Assembly: GCA_903923925.1 (NCBI GenBank)
Contig: CAIXZF010000031.1
Coordinates: 1 to 39,678, forward strand
Source of the DNA: an uncultured Bacteroidales bacterium
GTDB taxonomy: Bacteria > Bacteroidota > Bacteroidia > Bacteroidales > CAIXZF01
Direction of reading: 5' to 3'
DNA length: 39,678 nt
The position numbers and the translations under genes were made by a program. Each line of letters opens with the position of its first letter. The stretch's first letter is position 1. This document shows, in pieces, positions 35,792-39,678 of the stretch. The notes below the pieces were generated by a model. It ran no database searches. It was given only the letters and a program-made list of their open reading frames with translations, and was not told the origin of the DNA.

Positions 35792-37567
35792 TTAAATTAC
35801 TTCAATTGCGTTAAACTTACATTTTGTGAAGCAGTCGCCACACTTGATACAATCTTCCTGACGGATAAAATGTATTTTTTTACGTTCCCCGTCGATAGCA
35901 TTTGCAGGGCAGTTTTTGGCACAAACCATACATCCTGTGCAGGCATCGTCCACTACTCTATAGGTAAGGAGTGGTTTACAAACTTTAGCAGGGCATTTTT
36001 TATGGTTAATGTGAGCTTCATATTCGTCTCTGAAGTATTTAAGCGTTGTCAGCACAGGGTTTGGGGCCGTCTGACCAAGTCCGCAGAGTGAATTATCTTT
36101 GATTTGATATGACAATTCTTCCAGGGTTTGCAAGTCGTTTTCAACACCTTTTCCCTCTGTTATCCTCGTAAGGATTTCGAGCATTCGTTTTGTTCCTATC
36201 CTGCAGAAGGTGCATTTGCCACAACTTTCTTTCTGGGTAAAATCGAGAAAAAAAGCGGCAATATTCACCATACAGGTTGTTTCATCCATAACAACCATGC
36301 CACCGGAGCCCATAATAGCACCAGTTGCATTTACGCTATCATAATCAACAATTGTGTCGGCGAGGTATTCAGGGATACATCCGCCCGAAGGACCACCAAG
36401 CTGAACAGCTTTGAATTTTTTATCATTCTGGATACCACCACCTAATTTGAAAATGATATCGCGGATTGTACTTCCCATCGGAACCTCAACCAGACCTGAT
36501 CTTTTAATTTTACCGGCGAGAGCAAAAACCTTGGTACCCTTGCTTTTTTCGGTGCCATAGGCTGCGTAAGCCGCAGCACCATTGGTAATAATCCATGGAA
36601 TATTGGCAAAGGTCTCAACATTGTTGATGTTGGTAGGTTTGCGCCACAAACCTGACTGAGCAGGGAATGGCGGGCGACGGCGTGGCATGCCCCTTTCGCC
36701 TTCGATAGAAGCGATCAGTGCAGTTTCTTCGCCACAAACAAAGGCTCCAGCGCCTTCTTTTATGTAAATATCGAAGTTAAAGCCTTCAATTCCCAGAATA
36801 TTCTTCCCAAGGAATCCATTTGCCCGGGCCTGATCAATTGCGATATTCAGGCGTTTGATAGCAAGCGGATATTCGGCACGGCAATAAATAACTCCTCCAT
36901 TGGCTTCAATAGCATACGCCCCGATAATCATTCCTTCGAGAATACTGTGAGGGTCGCCTTCGAGCACAGAACGATCCATAAAGGCACCGGGATCTCCTTC
37001 ATCTGCATTACAGATGATATATTTTTCGGGCGACTTATTATTGTTAGCGAGTTTCCATTTCATACCGGTGGGAAAACCACCGCCTCCACGACCACGAAGT
37101 CCTGAAGCAAGAATAGTCTGGATAACATCTACTGCAGTAATTTTTTCTTCTGCGATTTTGCGAATAGCATTATACCCGTTTCTTGCCTGGTATTCCTCAA
37201 TGCTTTCAGGATCCATGAAACCACAATTTCTCAAGGCAATTTTCACCTGTGACCTGGCGAAATCATTATCGCTTGCATCGAAAAGATCGGTTTGTACAAC
37301 CCATTCGCGTACTGGTGAACTTTGGTTTATATGTTTATCGAGCAGTTCGATAGCACGGTTTTCATCAATTTCGCCATAGAGGTAGGTTCCTGAGTCATCG
37401 GTGATTTCCACCAGTGGTTCGCGGTAACACATCCCCACGCAGCTGGTTTTTTTCAAGCGGAAATCCAATCCTTCCGCAAGTTGCAAGGCTTTAATCTTTT
37501 CGTATGTTTTGTTGGCGCCAGCAGCGATTCCGCAGCTCCCAAGGCCTACAGTAACAGTTGTCTGCAT
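35792..37567 (-). CDS. stnB: StnB/HydB/NuoF-like NADH-binding flavoprotein subunit
   Basis: This 591-residue protein has an N-terminal thioredoxin-like [2Fe-2S] domain (C12, C43, C47 visible). The NuoF core follows, with GLRGRGGGGFPTGMKW for FMN/NADH binding, ICNADEGDPGAFMDR, KEGAGAFVCGEETALIASIEG-type sequence and an SLBB domain. Then come the N3-type cluster motif CGKCTFC...C and two C-terminal ferredoxin clusters (C543, C546, C549, C553 and C573, C576, C579, C583). This extended NuoF is the form found in bifurcating HydABC and Stn complexes, where it holds the flavin that bifurcates electrons between NADH and ferredoxin. It lies 12 bp after stnA and 14 bp before stnC. Without the third subunit it could be read as HydB; the neighbour decides for Stn. 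Confidence 0.9.
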   Translation of the reverse strand: MQTTVTVGLGSCGIAAGANKTYEKIKALQLAEGLDFRLKKTSCVGMCYREPLVEITDDSGTYLYGEIDENRAIELLDKHINQSSPVREWVVQTDLFDASDNDFARSQVKIALRNCGFMDPESIEEYQARNGYNAIRKIAEEKITAVDVIQTILASGLRGRGGGGFPTGMKWKLANNNKSPEKYIICNADEGDPGAFMDRSVLEGDPHSILEGMIIGAYAIEANGGVIYCRAEYPLAIKRLNIAIDQARANGFLGKNILGIEGFNFDIYIKEGAGAFVCGEETALIASIEGERGMPRRRPPFPAQSGLWRKPTNINNVETFANIPWIITNGAAAYAAYGTEKSKGTKVFALAGKIKRSGLVEVPMGSTIRDIIFKLGGGIQNDKKFKAVQLGGPSGGCIPEYLADTIVDYDSVNATGAIMGSGGMVVMDETTCMVNIAAFFLDFTQKESCGKCTFCRIGTKRMLEILTRITEGKGVENDLQTLEELSYQIKDNSLCGLGQTAPNPVLTTLKYFRDEYEAHINHKKCPAKVCKPLLTYRVVDDACTGCMVCAKNCPANAIDGERKKIHFIRQEDCIKCGDCFTKCKFNAIEVI

Positions 37568-37579
37568 AATATTGTGAGA

Positions 37580-38113
37580 TTAGTTACTTTCTTGTAATCT
37601 GATATTTTTAATAATCTTTACTGTAGACCCCCCACTAAGTTTACCATAGGTTTCACCACTGATCATCATTACAGGTGCAAGGGAACAACAGCCCAGACAG
37701 GCAACAGATTCGAGGGTGAAGAGACCATCTTCGGTGGTGGCACCATCGTCGACTTTGAGTGCCTCTTTGAGGGCATCTGTAATTGAGTTGGCATTCTGCA
37801 CGTGGCAGGCAGTACCATGACAAACCTTGATTACATGTTTACCAACGGGATTTAGCCGGAACTGGGCATAAAAAGTAGCAACACCATACATGTCGCTCAG
37901 ATTCAGGCCGGTTTCATTGGCTATTTTTTCAAAAGCTGTTTTTGGTATATAACCAAACATCTCCTGTGTTCCCTGTAGTAAAGGGATAAGGTTACCCTTT
38001 TTACCCTTGTATTTTTTGATAAGATAATCGAGTCCGCCGAGATCTGGTTCCTGAGCTGTTGTAGCTTCTTCGCTGGTCTTTGTTAAACGTGCAATTCGCA
38101 TGGCATAGTTCAT
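37580..38113 (-). CDS. stnA: StnA/HydC/NuoE-like [2Fe-2S] thioredoxin-fold subunit
   Basis: The protein is 177 residues, or 173 if the second ATG at 38101 is used. It has the NuoE fold: an N-terminal helical bundle (LIPLLQGTQEMFGYIPKTAFEKIA) and a thioredoxin-like domain with [2Fe-2S] ligands C98-x4-C103 and C139-x3-C143 (ACLGCC). It is the partner of the NuoF-like subunit, supporting the flavin site with the N1a-type cluster. It is the first gene of a three-gene operon, and 145 bp separate it from the divergent flavoprotein gene. Confidence 0.9.
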   Translation of the reverse strand: MNYAMRIARLTKTSEEATTAQEPDLGGLDYLIKKYKGKKGNLIPLLQGTQEMFGYIPKTAFEKIANETGLNLSDMYGVATFYAQFRLNPVGKHVIKVCHGTACHVQNANSITDALKEALKVDDGATTEDGLFTLESVACLGCCSLAPVMMISGETYGKLSGGSTVKIIKNIRLQESN

Positions 38114-38129
38114 TAATTATTAAGCGCTT

Positions 38130-38137
38130 CAAAATTA
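38130..38137 (-). promoter_or_regulatory. Possible -7 element for the stnABC operon
   Basis: On the minus strand this reads TAATTTTG, a perfect TAnnTTTG -7 box. It lies only 17 bp before the ATG at 38113. If real, it gives a very short leader, which would favour the second ATG at 38101. No good -33 box is seen at the usual distance. Confidence 0.3.
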
Positions 38138-38190
38138 GGAAAACTCGCTGAAAGCATTGATTTAAAGGTTCAATTTGAACTCAGTCTAAA

Positions 38191-38222
38191 TTGAATGGAA
38201 AATCCAAATTTCCTTATCTTCG
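38191..38222 (+). promoter_or_regulatory. Possible promoter of the lhgO-like gene
   Basis: TTG at 38191-38193, a 21-bp spacer and TATCTTCG at 38215-38222 match the Bacteroidota promoter with one mismatch in the -7 box (C for T). It would start transcription about 30 bases before the ATG at 38259. Confidence 0.4.
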
Positions 38223-38258
38223 TAAATTCCAAAAACCAGGACTCAAAGGTTATTTTTT

Positions 38259-39374
38259 ATGTCAGATGCCACTGTAACAATTATTGGTGCCGGTGTTGTT
38301 GGTTTGGCTGTTGCTGCCAGATTAAGCAAGACTTTTGATCGCATTTTCATCATTGAAAAGAACAAGAATTTCGGGCAGGAAACAAGCAGCAGAAACAGCG
38401 AAGTTATTCATGCCGGAATTTATTACCCTAAAGACAGTCTGAAAGCCTTGTTATGTGTGAAAGGGAGGAAATTGTTATATGATTACTCTAAAGAATATGA
38501 TGTTCCTTTTAACATGTGCGGGAAAATTATTGCAGCAACAAATAATGAAGAAATTAGCATTCTTGAAGGGATCAGGCTGAAAGCTGCCAATAATAGAGTG
38601 GACGATATCCGGGTAATTGATCAGGATGAAATCCATGAACTGGAACCTAATGTTAAGGCATTAAAGGCATTGTATTCCCCTTCTACCGGAATAATTGATT
38701 CTCACTCTTTTATGAAACAACTGGAAACCAATGCTATACAAAATGGAGTCCAGATAGCCTATGGTGCCGAAGTAACTGAAATAAAGAAGACTAACACTGG
38801 TTATGAAATTTTTCTCAGGGAAGCAGATGGAAGCGGATATTCTTTTACAAGCAGCAATGTAATTAATGCTGCCGGCCTTCAATCAGATAAGGTAGCCGCT
38901 ATGGTTGGAATGAACGACAAAGACCTAAGGATTTCGTTTTGTAAGGGAGAATATTTCAGACTGAATCCACCGAAGAACAAACGCTTAAGCAGGTTGGTTT
39001 ACCCGGTACCGAATCCGAACATGGAAGGCATTGGAATCCATGTAACTATTGACATGGGTGGCGGGGTGAAGCTGGGCCCTGATGTTACCTGGCTCGACAA
39101 AAATGAGTATGATTACAAAGTGACGGCCAGCAAACAGGAGGCATTTTACAAATCGGCAAAGCGTTTTCTTCCTTTCCTGGAATTAGATGACTTATCTCCT
39201 GAAATGGCTGGTATCCGGCCAAAGATCCAGAAAAAAGGTGGCCCGGAGGTTGATTTCTATATCCAGGAAGAAAGCAAACGGGGATTTCCGGGCTTTATCA
39301 ACCTGATTGGGATAGAATCTCCCGGCCTGACAGCCTCTCTGGCCATTGGGGAGTATGTGGAGGGAATGGTGTAG
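38259..39374 (+). CDS. lhgO: L-2-hydroxyglutarate oxidase/dehydrogenase-like FAD oxidoreductase
   Basis: The 371-residue flavoprotein of the DAO family has an N-terminal FAD motif IIGAGVVGLAVAARL (residues 8-22), FIIEK closing the Rossmann unit, and SSRNSEVIHAGIYYP, the hallmark of the LhgO/L2HGDH group. Its C-terminus FINLIGIESPGLTASLAIG completes the FAD site. LhgO enzymes oxidise L-2-hydroxyglutarate to 2-oxoglutarate, removing a by-product of NADH-dependent dehydrogenases and passing electrons to the quinone pool or oxygen. The gene is monocistronic and divergent from stnABC. Its stop codon abuts a two-unit trace of the GGCAGAA repeat. A different 2-hydroxyacid substrate is possible. Confidence 0.83.
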   Translation: MSDATVTIIGAGVVGLAVAARLSKTFDRIFIIEKNKNFGQETSSRNSEVIHAGIYYPKDSLKALLCVKGRKLLYDYSKEYDVPFNMCGKIIAATNNEEISILEGIRLKAANNRVDDIRVIDQDEIHELEPNVKALKALYSPSTGIIDSHSFMKQLETNAIQNGVQIAYGAEVTEIKKTNTGYEIFLREADGSGYSFTSSNVINAAGLQSDKVAAMVGMNDKDLRISFCKGEYFRLNPPKNKRLSRLVYPVPNPNMEGIGIHVTIDMGGGVKLGPDVTWLDKNEYDYKVTASKQEAFYKSAKRFLPFLELDDLSPEMAGIRPKIQKKGGPEVDFYIQEESKRGFPGFINLIGIESPGLTASLAIGEYVEGMV

Positions 39375-39389
39375 AAGGCAGAAGGTGAC

Positions 39390-39428
39390 TTAATTCTAAG
39401 TGTTAGTTTTTTAAACACTTAGAATTAA
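39390..39428. terminator. Long AT-rich perfect inverted repeat after the lhgO-like gene
   Basis: A perfect 15-bp stem (TTAATTCTAAGTGTT, 39390-39404, with its complement at 39414-39428) encloses the 9-base loop AGTTTTTTA. It starts 16 bp after the stop codon and lies between the two traces of the heptamer repeat. There is no trailing T run on either strand, so it may be a non-classical terminator or the core of a small mobile repeat. Confidence 0.55.
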
Positions 39429-39473
39429 TAGAAAACAAAAAAATAAAGACGTTTAATTGGATTCTAAACTCTG

Positions 39474-39567
39474 CACTGCCTCCTGCCTCCTGCCTCCTGC
39501 CTCCTGCCTCCTGCCTCCTGCCTTCTGCCTTCTGCCTCCTGCCTTCTGCCTTCTGCCTTCTGCCTAC
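39474..39567. repeat. Heptamer tandem repeat array, inverted orientation
   Basis: About 13 units of TGCCTCC/TGCCTTC, the reverse complement of the GGCAGGA/GGCAGAA unit at the left end of the window, run to a TGCCTACCGC boundary. The two arrays therefore form a large inverted pair around 39 kb. Read on the minus strand the array stays open as a GRRQEA-type repeat peptide, which I regard as spurious. The remaining ~110 bp to the window end hold no recognisable gene. Confidence 0.93.
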
Positions 39568-39678
39568 CGCTAACCTGCCAGATAAACCGGAATTGTCGGA
39601 ATTTTCCTGACTTCGACACTTTTTTAGACACTTTTTTTAACAGCCTCATAAACAGGAGTGTATGTTTTTTGGGACACC

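Noticed and set aside
32094-38113. Formate dehydrogenase or [FeFe]-hydrogenase complex
   Set aside because: The large subunit lacks the formate dehydrogenase Cys/Sec and any H-cluster motifs, and contains an inserted GltD-like domain.
39464-39649. A 61-codon minus-strand open frame with a GRRQEA repeat peptide
   Set aside because: It is the translation of the heptamer array itself plus flanking sequence, with no independent coding evidence.

Overview
The window looks like a chromosomal segment of an anaerobic member of the Bacteroidota, close to the Bacteroidales/Marinilabiliales type. The evidence is secreted proteins with type IX secretion (T9SS) C-terminal signals of both the type A and the gliding-motility type B kind, promoter-like TTG/TAnnTTTG elements, a SusB-like GH97 glucosidase, DUF3857 proteins, and a complex I operon of nuoH-N with no nuoEFG beside it. 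No rRNA, tRNA, CRISPR array, prophage or insertion-sequence transposase was seen.

Left part (1-11180, + strand). A 7-bp tandem repeat array lies directly upstream of nuoH. It is followed by nuoH-I-J-K-L-M-N, the membrane arm plus the NuoI ferredoxin. Then comes a small protein I do not recognise, and four genes whose domains match FlxD, FlxC, FlxB and FlxA (MvhD-like [2Fe-2S] protein, two 4Fe-4S proteins, FAD/NAD(P)-binding reductase). A clear intrinsic terminator at 11147-11178 closes the unit. I see no terminator or good promoter between nuoN and flxA, so the Flx module may be co-transcribed with complex I. No HdrABC partner is present in the window.

Middle part (11180-32090). This holds a HicB-like antitoxin gene behind two identical-arm palindromes spaced 22 bp, a membrane-anchored heptaheme NapC/NirT-type cytochrome behind a good promoter, a DUF2867-type SDR protein and a small membrane protein. 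On the minus strand is a tight five-gene group: an outer-membrane barrel candidate, a TPR + MORN-repeat protein, a transglutaminase-type DUF3857 protein with its catalytic triad, a paralogue that has lost the triad, and a lamin-tail/SprB surface protein exported by T9SS. Next are an ABC-F ATPase broken by a one-base frameshift, a GH97 glucosidase bracketed by copies of a palindromic dispersed repeat, and a secreted FG-GAP protein.

Right part (32090-39678). A minus-strand operon encodes a NuoE-like protein, a NuoF/HydB-like protein and a 1227-residue NuoG-GltD fusion. This is the subunit plan of the Stn (Sporomusa-type) electron-bifurcating transhydrogenase, which couples NADPH with NADH and ferredoxin. 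Divergent from it is an L-2-hydroxyglutarate-oxidase-like flavoprotein. The window ends with the same 7-bp repeat in inverted orientation.

Taken together, the window encodes several connected redox devices: the complex I membrane arm, an orphan Flx module, a multiheme quinol/cytochrome module and an Stn transhydrogenase. They could balance NADH, NADPH, ferredoxin and quinone in an anaerobe. The physical coupling between them is inference.
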